A stretch of 64,000 nt of DNA from Ignavibacteria bacterium. Lineage in GTDB: Bacteria; Bacteroidota; Ignavibacteria; Ignavibacteriales; Ignavibacteriaceae. The stretch is from NCBI GenBank assembly GCA_030684555.1, contig JAUXVN010000039.1, positions 1 to 64,000 of the forward strand, given 5' to 3'. The position numbers and the translations under genes were made by a program. A model generated the notes under the pieces. It was not told where the DNA came from. It searched no databases and was given only the letters and a program-made list of their open reading frames with translations. This document shows, piece after piece, positions 45,076-53,765 of this stretch (its first letter is position 1; every line of letters begins with the position of its first letter).

Positions 45076-46800
45076 TTATGAATGATTATCATTTCTAATT
45101 TTTATGTCTTTAATTTTTAATTGTGGAAATGATTTCCCATCACGTGTCATTTGATCAACAGAGAAGACCATATCAAAAGTGGTTCGCGGTACAATTAATT
45201 TAGATAGAAAATTTCCAAGATCAAATCCGATGGAATCAAAAACTTTGTCACATCCTTTTTGTCTAACTGACATGAGTAGATGATTATTTCCAACAATCCG
45301 TGGAGTGTTTGAAACTTCAACTTCTTCTGCCAAAAAAGATGGACGCATATTACCCGGACCAAACGGTGCAAATTGATTAACGATTCTTAAAAATTTTGGT
45401 GTAAATTCAGCAAAGCGTGCTTTGGAATCAATTTCAATCTCCGGAAATAATTCGTTATGATTTATTTTTTCTTTAACAATACGATTGAATGTTTCTTTGA
45501 ATTCTTCGAATTTATCTAATTCAACTGCTAACCCGGCTGCAGCTTCATGACCACCGAAATGGATAAGCAAATCCTCGCATTCTTTAAGTGCTTCGTAAAT
45601 ATTGAAATTTGTTATACTTCTTGCAGATCCTTTGGCAACCCCGTCAATTGTAGTTAACATGATGGTTGGTCGATAATATTTTTCTACTAAGCGTGAAGCA
45701 ACAATTCCGATTACACCGGGATGCCAGTTATCACCGTGTAAAACTATAGCAAGTTCTTCATCAAAATTAATAGTTGAATTTACTTTACTGATTGCTTCAG
45801 CTAAAGTATCCTCATCTATTTTTCTACGTTCAAAATTATCTGATTCAAGTACGGAAGCAAGTTCAGTTGCTCTTTTTTCATCTTGAGTTGTCATTAACTC
45901 AACTGCAACTTTAGCATCACCTAATCTACCAACGGCATTAATTCTCGGAGCTAAAGTAAACACGATTTGAACTGAAGATAAATTTCCGGCGGAAACATGA
46001 CTGGTTTTCAATAATGCTTTAACACCGGCTCTCGGATTTTCATTGATTAATCTCAATCCTTCCATCACTAAAATTCGGTTCTCGTCAATTATAGGTACAA
46101 TATCGGCGGCTCCGGCAAGGGCAACAAGATCGAGATATTTTAATGGAAGTTCACGTCTGCCGATTCTTTCACTTATTCCTTGAGCTAATTTAAAAGCAAC
46201 ACCTGCTCCGGATAAAAATTTGAACGGATAATTGCATTCGGGTTTAATAGGGTCAAGTACAGCATATGCATCGGGGAGAATGTCTTTTGCCTGATGATGA
46301 TCGCATATTATTAAATCAACACCTAAATTTTTAGCATAATCAGCTTCATGAACTGCAGTTATACCGCAGTCAACTGATATCATCAATTTCGTGTTAATAC
46401 TTTTTGCATAGTCGATTCCGAGTTCAGAAATTCCATATCCTTCTTTTAAGCGGCTGGGGATGTAATATTCAACATCAGCACCAAGCTCTTTTAAGAACAT
46501 ATACATCAATGCGGTTGAGCAAGTACCGTCAACATCATAGTCACCATAAACCATAATTTTTTCATTATTGGTGAGGGATTCTATTACCCTTGTAGTGGCA
46601 ATGTCCATACCATGCATTTTGAATGGATCGTAAAGTGAATCTATTGTGGGGCGGAAAAATTTTTTTGCTTGAGCAAAGGATCGTACATCCCGAAGGATTA
46701 ATAATTTTGCTAAAACCTCGGAAATATTAAGAGAGTCAGCGAGCGACTTTACTTCAAAATCATCTTGGGCCGGTTTGAGTTTCCAACGTTTGTCCAACAT
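45076..46800 (-). CDS. recJ: Single-stranded-DNA exonuclease RecJ
   Basis: A 574-residue enzyme. The start at 46800 (MLDKRWKLKP) is preferred; a longer frame runs towards the RNase P RNA gene. DHH-family motifs include MVYGDYDVDGTCSTALMY, SVDCGITAVHEA, ICDHHQAKD and LAPRINAVGRLGDA, with the DHHA1 domain motif HFGGHEAAAGLAV. It degrades ssDNA 5' to 3' in recombination and mismatch repair. It sits with ruvC and ruvA in a minus-strand DNA-repair cluster. Confidence 0.95.
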   Translation of the reverse strand: MLDKRWKLKPAQDDFEVKSLADSLNISEVLAKLLILRDVRSFAQAKKFFRPTIDSLYDPFKMHGMDIATTRVIESLTNNEKIMVYGDYDVDGTCSTALMYMFLKELGADVEYYIPSRLKEGYGISELGIDYAKSINTKLMISVDCGITAVHEADYAKNLGVDLIICDHHQAKDILPDAYAVLDPIKPECNYPFKFLSGAGVAFKLAQGISERIGRRELPLKYLDLVALAGAADIVPIIDENRILVMEGLRLINENPRAGVKALLKTSHVSAGNLSSVQIVFTLAPRINAVGRLGDAKVAVELMTTQDEKRATELASVLESDNFERRKIDEDTLAEAISKVNSTINFDEELAIVLHGDNWHPGVIGIVASRLVEKYYRPTIMLTTIDGVAKGSARSITNFNIYEALKECEDLLIHFGGHEAAAGLAVELDKFEEFKETFNRIVKEKINHNELFPEIEIDSKARFAEFTPKFLRIVNQFAPFGPGNMRPSFLAEEVEVSNTPRIVGNNHLLMSVRQKGCDKVFDSIGFDLGNFLSKLIVPRTTFDMVFSVDQMTRDGKSFPQLKIKDIKIRNDNHS

Positions 46801-46835
46801 ACAATATTTTATATAAAAACTGATGAGCGTAAAAT

Positions 46836-47265
46836 TGGAATGCAAGTCTGTAAGCCGAATTCTGTAATCCCTAAAAAGGGACGGCAGTTATTTATCTAGA
46901 ATATGGTTTACACCAAATCTTAATCAGTCTACCCGAAAGCCATTCAAAGCGAACAACTCTGTTCCGTTTTACCGGAAAGACTTTCCTATTTGACCTTTCT
47001 CCGGATGGGGTTTACCTTGTTATCCTCATTAAAGAGAATAATCCTTTCAGACCTCTGAAATTACTTCCAAAGCGGTAGGCTCTTACCCTGCCATTTCACC
47101 CTTACCCACCAAAGGCGGGCGGTATATTTTCTGTGGCACTATCCGTAATTGTTAGATTGCTCAAAACAACTCCCGGGTGTTACCCGGCATCCTGTTCTAT
47201 GGAGTTCGGACTTTCCTCGCTACCAAAGCATTTGGCAACGCAACTGCCCGACTTGCACCATTCTT
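46836..47265 (-). ncRNA. rnpB: RNase P RNA, bacterial class A
   Basis: The minus strand contains the conserved core GAGGAAAGTCCGAACTCCAT and ACAGGATGCCGGGTAACACC near the 5' end, and the 3' core with ACAGAATTCGGCTTACAGAC. The ends pair to form P1: GGTGCAAGTC near 47251 with GACTTGCATTC near 46840. Length of about 430 bases fits class A. It is the catalytic RNA for tRNA 5' maturation. Ends are estimated from P1 pairing and may be off by several bases. Confidence 0.95.
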
Positions 47266-47578
47266 AGCTCAATCAATTAATTACAACTTCCTAATAAGTT
47301 GAGAATTTATTTATTTAATGATGGAATATAATAAATTTACTCTGATTTGTCATTAGATATGAACCGAGTATCCTCTTTTAATCAATCAAATTTGTGCGAG
47401 GTTAGATTTTGCAGCATAAACGCATATTTATTTTTATCCTTTTTACAAATTGGAAGAAATAATTCGATTAAATTTTATTATTCTCATTGCTGACCACAAA
47501 TCGGAGCATTCATTTTATGAATCTATTCTCAATTTCTTTCATCATACGCTCATAACAATTAAAAATTTAGGAGATAAA
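47266..47578. other. Divergent promoter region between rnpB and the thioredoxin gene
   Basis: No gene is supported in this 313 bp AT-rich stretch. An in-frame upstream extension of the thioredoxin from 47450 is possible, but its sequence does not look like protein. It should contain the rnpB promoter (minus strand) and the thioredoxin promoter (plus strand). No clear consensus elements could be assigned. Confidence 0.5.
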
Positions 47579-47920
47579 ATGTTACGAACTAATTTAACTC
47601 ACATAACATCTGAGGAAGATTTTAGCAAACAAATAAATGATAATGAAAACGTAATGGTCTGTTGCGGAAGGATGGGACCTATGTGTATTCCTGTTTATGG
47701 AATAATGGAAGAAATTGAACCGCAATACTCAAATGTAAAATTTTTTGATCTCGAATTCGATGCACCACATTCACATGTGATTCGCAACTTGCCTGAATGC
47801 CGTGGATTTTACGGAATACCTTTTACTATCTATTTTAAAAATGGTAAGGTTGTGAAAGCAACAAGCAGTATCCAGAGCATGGAACAAGTAACATCAATTT
47901 TAGATGAACAATTTAAATAA
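47579..47920 (+). CDS. Atypical thioredoxin-fold protein
   Basis: A 113-residue thioredoxin-like protein. The start at 47579 is chosen because AGGAG lies 9 bases upstream and the extension above it is non-conserved-looking. The fold is marked by strands before and after the active site and a cis-proline (YGIPFTIYF, Pro81). In place of the WCGPC motif it has VCCGRMGPMC (Cys28, Cys29, Cys36), so the nearest dithiol spacing is six residues rather than two. It lies immediately before thioredoxin reductase, suggesting they are redox partners. Confidence 0.85.
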   Translation: MLRTNLTHITSEEDFSKQINDNENVMVCCGRMGPMCIPVYGIMEEIEPQYSNVKFFDLEFDAPHSHVIRNLPECRGFYGIPFTIYFKNGKVVKATSSIQSMEQVTSILDEQFK

Positions 47921-47950
47921 TATTAGAATTTTGGGACTGAAATGAACAAT

Positions 47951-47970
47951 ATGGATTATGATGGATTATG
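47951..47970 (+). repeat. Tandem 10 bp duplication at the trxB start
   Basis: ATGGATTATG occurs twice in a row. The second copy starts the trxB frame (MDYD). The first copy, with an upstream ATG at 47942 preceded by GGGA, now reads a nine-codon frame (MNNMDYDGL) ending at TGA 47969-47971 that overlaps the trxB start. Confidence 0.9.
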
Positions 47971-48899
47971 ATGTAATAGTTATCGGTGGTGGTGCTGCAG
48001 GACTTACCGCAGGTATTTATCTTTCCCGTGCAAAAGTTAAAACTCTTATTCTAAACGAAGGAACTATTGGCGGGCAGATGGTTTTAACTCACGAGATAGC
48101 AAATTATCCCGGTGTTGAAAATGTCAGCGGTTATGAATTGTCGAATATTATGAAAAAGCAGGCGAAGAGTTTTGGCTGTGAAATCAAAGCAAACCTTCGA
48201 GTTACTAATCTGCAATTACAAGATGAAATAAAATCCGTTGAGGTGAATTCAAAAGATGTTTATACCGCAAACGCAGTTATAATTGCAACCGGTGGAAAGT
48301 CCAGAACTTTGGGAGTACCGGGAGAGAACATTTTCAAAGGAAAGGGAATTTCTTATTGTGCAACATGTGACGGAGATTTTTTCCAGGATAAAGAAATTAT
48401 TGTTGTTGGGGGTGGAAACTCGGCGCTTGAAGAAGCTGTTTCATTAACGAAGTACGCATCAAAGGTAACAATTGTTCATCAGTTTGATCACTTTCAAGCA
48501 GTCGAACATGCAATTTTAGAAGCTCAAAACAATCCTAAAATTGACTTTATTATGGAATCAACCATTTCTCATTTTTATGGTGATGAGAAACTTCACGAGG
48601 TGGATATTAAAAACCTTACCACCGGTGAGATTACTCCAAAAGAAATCGACGGTGTTTTTGTCTTCATAGGTTATGTTCCAAACACAGAAAAATTAAAAGA
48701 TACTATTCGACTTAATTCCTTTGGTGAGATTATAGTTAATCAGAATTATGAAACGAATATCAAAGGAGTTTTTGCTGCCGGAGATTCGATACAAAAAAAA
48801 TATCGTCAAATAACGACAGCAGTTGCAGATGGTACAATTGCCGCTCTCAACGTTATTGAGTATGTTAACATTCAAAAAAAAGAACTGACCGAAGTATAG
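47961..48899 (+). CDS. trxB: Thioredoxin reductase (NADPH, FAD)
   Basis: A 312-residue flavoprotein. It has an FAD-binding GGGAAGLTAGIYLSRAK, the redox-active pair in YCATCDGDFF, an NADPH-binding GGGNSALEEAVSL and the C-terminal FAD motif GVFAAGDSIQKKYRQ. It reduces thioredoxin, probably the atypical one encoded 40 bp upstream. The start region carries a 10 bp tandem duplication. Start is the ATG at 47961 or one codon earlier at 47958. Confidence 0.95.
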   Translation: MDYDVIVIGGGAAGLTAGIYLSRAKVKTLILNEGTIGGQMVLTHEIANYPGVENVSGYELSNIMKKQAKSFGCEIKANLRVTNLQLQDEIKSVEVNSKDVYTANAVIIATGGKSRTLGVPGENIFKGKGISYCATCDGDFFQDKEIIVVGGGNSALEEAVSLTKYASKVTIVHQFDHFQAVEHAILEAQNNPKIDFIMESTISHFYGDEKLHEVDIKNLTTGEITPKEIDGVFVFIGYVPNTEKLKDTIRLNSFGEIIVNQNYETNIKGVFAAGDSIQKKYRQITTAVADGTIAALNVIEYVNIQKKELTEV

Positions 48900-48924
48900 T
48901 ATTTTTAGGTTAGTTATTTCACAA

Positions 48925-48960
48925 CGGACAATCAAGAATTTGGTTGTCCGCTTTTATTTT
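48925..48960 (+). terminator. Terminator after trxB
   Basis: Stem CGGACAA / TTGTCCG with a 12-base loop that can pair further, followed by CTTTTATTTT. Confidence 0.85.
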
Positions 48961-49132
48961 AAAATATAGGACTAAGGTCATTACTCAATTCTTGATGAAA
49001 TTAACCTTCCCTAAACTTTATAAAAAAATTAATTATTCTTGCATTTTAATAAGTGTATAAATAATTTAGTTGCGTTCCTATCCAATCTTACGGGCATTTT
49101 TTTTTGATTATATAAGAAGGAGTTTTTCAATT

Positions 49133-51598
49133 ATGGAAAAAAGAATTTACTTCCAATTTCTTATTCTTCTTTTTCTCTCTATCACATCTCTACAAGCACA
49201 AGTATTTGACTGGGAATGGCAAAATCCTAAGCCCACGGGTGCCGATCATAATGATGCAATAATACTCACACCATCCAAATTTTTACTATTAGGGAATGGT
49301 GGTTCTGTTCTTATATCTGAGGATGCCGGATCTACATGGACAAGACAAAACATCGACACATCCTATCGTGATATCTATGCTGTCAGTTTTGTAGATCAGC
49401 AAATAGGATATGTTTGTGGAACGGGTGGGCTTATAATGAAAACAACCAACGGAGGGACTGATTGGCAATTCCTCAACTCAGGTGTTACCGTTGTACTCTG
49501 GGATATTGAATTCATTGATGCGAATAAGGGATTTGCAGTAGGGGCAGCAGGTAATATTCTCTCAACAATAAATGGTGGAGAGACCTGGACTTCGAGTACA
49601 ATAGGAACTACAACTATTTATAAGTTACATTTCGTTAATGATACTCTGGGGTATATGGGTTCTGCTTCAGCTACAACTGGCAGATTATTTCAAACTACAG
49701 ACGGAGGCACAACCTGGGTTAATATTTCAGCAAATATTACTGGTCTTGATGGAACTGTTAGAGGAATTTATTTTACAGATATAAATACAGGTTTTATCTC
49801 AAATAGCACAGGAAAAATTTACAAAACCACTGACGGTGGTGCAACAGGAGTTGTTGTATACAATATCGGAGCGACCACCGTTTCTATTTATGAGGTAAAG
49901 TTTATCGATCCTTTAAAAGGTATAGCTATTACATCTGCAGGGCGGATAATCACTACAGCAGACGGAGGAACAACGTGGAATCTTATTCAAACCGATGCGA
50001 CTAAAAATTTGTTTGGTTTGGGAATTCTTACTACTCCATCTAAAGCAAATGCAAGCATTATCGTAGGTGGAGATGCCGGCACAATAGTAAAAAGTTTTGA
50101 TGGTGGAATTACCTGGGAATTGGGTTATGAAGCTGCTTCCCAACAACAATTGCAACGTGCCTCGTTTCCATCAGAAAATGTTGGTTATGTTGTCGGAGGA
50201 AGTATTACAACTGGAAATACTTTCGGTGATATTTTGAAGACAACAGACGCGGGTGAAACATGGACAAAATTACCTTTTCAAACGGATACAAGAATATATT
50301 CAGTATTTTTTATTAATGATAATCTTGGATATATCGGATCAGTGGGACCAACAGGAGTTTACAAAACGACTGATGGCGGGCTAAACTGGACTTCATTAAA
50401 TACGGGTACCGGAGTTGCCAGCAGTATTATTTATGATATTGATTTCGTAGATGAGAACAAAGGCTTTGCAATTTATTCCAGCGGTTCAGTTGCCAAAACC
50501 ACTGATGGAGGAACCAGTTGGACTCCAATTTCATCAGGTTGGACAGGTGCAGCGATATATGATATGTTTATTGTCAATCAGAATGTTATGTATTTATGCG
50601 GGCCCGGGGGCAGAATTAGCCGCTCTATAGATGGTGGTTCTATTTTTGTCCAATTGACATCTTTAGGAACTGCTACTCTATATTCACTTCACTTTTTTAG
50701 CACAACAAGCGGATATATTGCAGCCAGTGGTGGAAGAATATTTAAAACCACAGATGGATTGTCTTTTAGTGAAATACCTTCGCCTGTTCTTACTACTATT
50801 ACTTTATACGCAATTCGATTTGTAAATGAGACAGACGGCTGGTTTGGAGCTTCAGGAGGAGATGTTTATTATACTGAAGACGGAGGAATAAGCTGGACAG
50901 AATCAAACATTTCACTCGGTACTTCTCAATCAACAAGAGATATACAATTTGCAGGAAACAGAATGTTTGTGATTGGAACAGACGGTATGATTATCCGCGG
51001 ATATTCTGATGTAAACATTCCTGTTGAATTGACTTCTTTCAATGCAGATATAGTGGGAACTAAAGTTGCACTCAATTGGACAACTGCCTCTGAAGTAAAC
51101 AATTCCGGATTTTCGATTGAAAGGAAAACAGAATTAAATGACTTTGTACCACTTTCTTTCATCAAGGGAAACGGAACAGTAACCGGTAAAAGCAATTATT
51201 CGTTTATTGATGATTCACCTGTTAATGGAACTTCTTTTTATAGATTAAAACAGATTGATTTTGATGGTTCATTCGAGTTTTCAAAAGAGATTCAAGTTGA
51301 TTTTTCAGGTGATTTAACTTTTAATCTTGGACAAAATTATCCAAATCCATTTAATCCGACAACTAATATCAAATACACAATTCCTTCAACCCGGAACGTT
51401 TCTTTAAAAGTATTTGATATACTAGGTAATGAAGTTGCTACATTAATTAATGAACAACAAAGTGCGGGTTCATATAATGTTGTTTTTGATACGAGGAGTT
51501 TAGGTGATAATGGAAAGTCTCTGTCAAGCGGAATTTATTTCTATCAATTAAAATCGGGCGAACTTACTTCTGTAAAAAAACTTATACTAATTAAATAG
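49133..51598 (+). CDS. Secreted Ycf48-like beta-propeller protein with type IX sorting domain
   Basis: An 821-residue exported protein. The start at 49133 has an AGAAGGAG site upstream and gives a clean signal peptide ending LQAQ; an upstream in-frame codon is less likely. The bulk (~residues 25-620) is about a dozen BNR/Ycf48-like repeats with the cores TTDGGTTWV, KTTDAGETWTKL, ITTADGGTTWNL. The C-terminal ~80 residues are the type IX secretion tail (LGQNYPNPFNPTTNIKYTIP, SGIYFYQLKSGE). It is probably displayed or released at the cell surface; ligand unknown. Confidence 0.93.
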   Translation: MEKRIYFQFLILLFLSITSLQAQVFDWEWQNPKPTGADHNDAIILTPSKFLLLGNGGSVLISEDAGSTWTRQNIDTSYRDIYAVSFVDQQIGYVCGTGGLIMKTTNGGTDWQFLNSGVTVVLWDIEFIDANKGFAVGAAGNILSTINGGETWTSSTIGTTTIYKLHFVNDTLGYMGSASATTGRLFQTTDGGTTWVNISANITGLDGTVRGIYFTDINTGFISNSTGKIYKTTDGGATGVVVYNIGATTVSIYEVKFIDPLKGIAITSAGRIITTADGGTTWNLIQTDATKNLFGLGILTTPSKANASIIVGGDAGTIVKSFDGGITWELGYEAASQQQLQRASFPSENVGYVVGGSITTGNTFGDILKTTDAGETWTKLPFQTDTRIYSVFFINDNLGYIGSVGPTGVYKTTDGGLNWTSLNTGTGVASSIIYDIDFVDENKGFAIYSSGSVAKTTDGGTSWTPISSGWTGAAIYDMFIVNQNVMYLCGPGGRISRSIDGGSIFVQLTSLGTATLYSLHFFSTTSGYIAASGGRIFKTTDGLSFSEIPSPVLTTITLYAIRFVNETDGWFGASGGDVYYTEDGGISWTESNISLGTSQSTRDIQFAGNRMFVIGTDGMIIRGYSDVNIPVELTSFNADIVGTKVALNWTTASEVNNSGFSIERKTELNDFVPLSFIKGNGTVTGKSNYSFIDDSPVNGTSFYRLKQIDFDGSFEFSKEIQVDFSGDLTFNLGQNYPNPFNPTTNIKYTIPSTRNVSLKVFDILGNEVATLINEQQSAGSYNVVFDTRSLGDNGKSLSSGIYFYQLKSGELTSVKKLILIK

Positions 51599-51635
51599 TT
51601 TTATTAGTATAAAATTGTATCAATTTATTTGAAAT

Positions 51636-51667
51636 AAAACCCTGCTGATGCAGCAGGGTTTTATATT
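51636..51667. terminator. Bidirectional terminator
   Basis: Twelve-base-pair stem AAAACCCTGCTG / CAGCAGGGTTTT with an ATG loop, between two convergent genes. T-runs occur on both strands. Confidence 0.93.
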
Positions 51668-51731
51668 TTATTGATTTCTTAAACTAAATATTTATGGCAT
51701 CTATCTAAACAAGAAAGATAGATAAAAAAAA

Positions 51732-52457
51732 CTATTCTCCGGCTGCTTCAGCAATTTCAGAAGAAACTAAAATTCTACCACAATATTCACAATTAAATAA
51801 TTTATTATTTCTTCTGATTTCTAATTGACGTTGCGATGGAACAATGTTTTGACATCCTGAACAAGCAGAACGTTTTATAGTGACAACACCTTTCCCTCTT
51901 TTTGCTTTACGAATTCTCATATAAGCAGAGTAGTCACCTTTTTTAACTAATTCTTCGACTTTTTTTCTCTCTTCGCGAAGTTTCACTTCTTCTTTTTCGT
52001 GAGTTCTTACTATTTGGTCGAGGTCAGATTTTTTCTCGTCTGAATCTTTTTTTAATTCGTTTAGAAGTGGAGTGATTTCTTCAATTTCGACGGATAATTT
52101 TTTACTTGAATCTGCAAGAGCATCATTTTCCATCATAAGACGTTTTACAACTTCATCAGAATGATCGATTTCTTTAGTAAGCGCATCATACTCTTTATTA
52201 TTTCTAACCGAAAAAAGCTGAGCTTTAAATCTCTTTTGATTTTCTAAGATACGTTCTATTTCTTTTTCGTTTTTATCCCGCTTATCAATTGATTCATTCT
52301 GTTCGCTCTCTTTTTCAGAAATTGTACGGGCAATATCATTCATCCTGCTTTCAAGGTTTTGAACCGCCAGTGGAAGATCACCGCGCATTTCTTCTAATTC
52401 ATCAAGTTGATCATCAATTAGTTGTAGTTTGTAAAGTGAGGTTAATCTATTTATCAA
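51732..52457 (-). CDS. Coiled-coil zinc-ribbon protein (CT398 type)
   Basis: A 241-residue protein. A long coiled coil (~residues 20-180) is followed by a C4 zinc ribbon (CSGCQNIVPSQRQLEIRR, then CEYCGR). Related proteins are annotated as C4-type zinc-ribbon domain proteins with unclear nucleic-acid roles. The start is TTG overlapping the stop of the upstream Nif3 gene (TTGA), so the two are translationally coupled. It is convergent with the secreted propeller gene. Confidence 0.9.
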   Translation of the reverse strand: MINRLTSLYKLQLIDDQLDELEEMRGDLPLAVQNLESRMNDIARTISEKESEQNESIDKRDKNEKEIERILENQKRFKAQLFSVRNNKEYDALTKEIDHSDEVVKRLMMENDALADSSKKLSVEIEEITPLLNELKKDSDEKKSDLDQIVRTHEKEEVKLREERKKVEELVKKGDYSAYMRIRKAKRGKGVVTIKRSACSGCQNIVPSQRQLEIRRNNKLFNCEYCGRILVSSEIAEAAGE

Positions 52458-53587
52458 TTTAAGGACTCCTTGTTTGTTTTTAAATATTCTATTGGATTTG
52501 TTCTCTTTTCCGACAACAGTACTTGTGAATTGGACTGATGTGATAAAAGAAAATAATCAATTCTGTTTTTTACTTCTTGAAGAACCGGAACTTCTGTTTC
52601 GAAATGTCCGGCATCTATTAGACAAATTTTTCCTTCGGCATCTTGAAATGTATGATACTTTACATCTGCTGTAATGAATGCATCGGCTTTTTGATTTATT
52701 GCTGTTGAAAGCAAATCACTCCCCGAGCCGCCACAGACAGCAACTTTTTTAATTTTTTCTCCCGAACCTTTGGTGAATCTTAAATTGGAGAGAGAAAGGT
52801 CGTTAGTTATTTTCAATAAAAAATCGTTCTCGTCCAACTCTTCTTTGAGCAAACCAATTGCTCCGGCGCCATATTGAAAGTTAGGGTTATCGATTTCGTA
52901 AACTTCAAATGCCGGTTCTTCGTAAGGATGAACTTCTTTAATAGTTTTGATAGCGTTGTTAATATTCCATTCATCAAAAATTACCTCAAGACGAATTTCA
53001 TCAACAGTTTCAAAATTCCCTTTTTGACCGATCACCGGATTACTTAATTCACTTCCGAGAAAAGTTCCTTTAATATTTATTTGGTTACTGCATTTAGAAT
53101 AATCGCCTATACTACCGCCGCCCATCTTAAATAAAGCCTCCGCAACAACCTCCACTGAGTTCAACGGAACATAAACAACAACTTTTTTTCTTTTAGTTGA
53201 AGAAGGGGAGAGGAATTCAATGTTTGTAAGACCGATTCTTTTTGCAAGTTGAAAACTAACCCCGTCTTTAGTGAAATCAAGATTTGTATGATACGAAAGG
53301 AGAGTAATATCGTGTTTAATTAATTTTTCTATTATTTGAGACCGTGAGTCATTATCGAAGTTTAATTTTTTTATGGGAAAAAAGAGAAGTGGGTGGTGAG
53401 AAATGATGAGGTTGCAATTTTTGGTAAGGGCTTCGTCGACAATTTCAGCAGTTACGTCAAGAGTTAAAAGTATGTTCTTTATTTCTCTTTCTAATTTACC
53501 TGCCTGAAGTCCGACATTGTCCTTGTTCCAAGCGGCACCAAGCGGCGCCCATTCCTCAAGATGTTTTGATATTAGTTTACAATTCAT
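52454..53587 (-). CDS. Nif3-like dinuclear metal-centre protein
   Basis: A 377-residue protein of the Nif3/YbgI family, long form with a central PII/CutA-like insert (~130-230). Metal-ligand motifs are LIISHHPLLFF near the N-terminus, LLSYHTNLD and the C-terminal LIDAGHFETEV. The molecular function is unsettled (sometimes annotated GTP cyclohydrolase I type 2). It is coupled to the zinc-ribbon gene, a common pairing in bacteria. Confidence 0.93.
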   Translation of the reverse strand: MNCKLISKHLEEWAPLGAAWNKDNVGLQAGKLEREIKNILLTLDVTAEIVDEALTKNCNLIISHHPLLFFPIKKLNFDNDSRSQIIEKLIKHDITLLSYHTNLDFTKDGVSFQLAKRIGLTNIEFLSPSSTKRKKVVVYVPLNSVEVVAEALFKMGGGSIGDYSKCSNQINIKGTFLGSELSNPVIGQKGNFETVDEIRLEVIFDEWNINNAIKTIKEVHPYEEPAFEVYEIDNPNFQYGAGAIGLLKEELDENDFLLKITNDLSLSNLRFTKGSGEKIKKVAVCGGSGSDLLSTAINQKADAFITADVKYHTFQDAEGKICLIDAGHFETEVPVLQEVKNRIDYFLLSHQSNSQVLLSEKRTNPIEYLKTNKESLN

Positions 53588-53591
53588 AACA

Positions 53592-53628
53592 AAAAAAAAT
53601 GCACTTCTTTTATTAGAAGTGCATTTTT
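53592..53628 (-). terminator. Terminator after ispG
   Basis: Stem AAAAATGCACTTCT / AGAAGTGCATTTTT with a short AT loop. On the minus strand it is followed by nine T residues. It ends the ispG transcript ~140 bases after its stop. Confidence 0.93.
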
Positions 53629-53765
53629 GAAATTTTATTTCCTATTCTTTTGTAATAATTTTTTTGCACTAAGTCTATTTTTTACTAACCGGATACTACA
53701 TTCTTTTTTCATATTGCTAAAATAAACTATTGATATATAATTATCAACAATTAAGCCAATTTTTT

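Noticed and set aside
47450-47578. N-terminal 43-residue extension of the thioredoxin
   Set aside because: It lacks a ribosome site and family similarity, whereas the ATG at 47579 has AGGAG at proper spacing and starts the thioredoxin fold.
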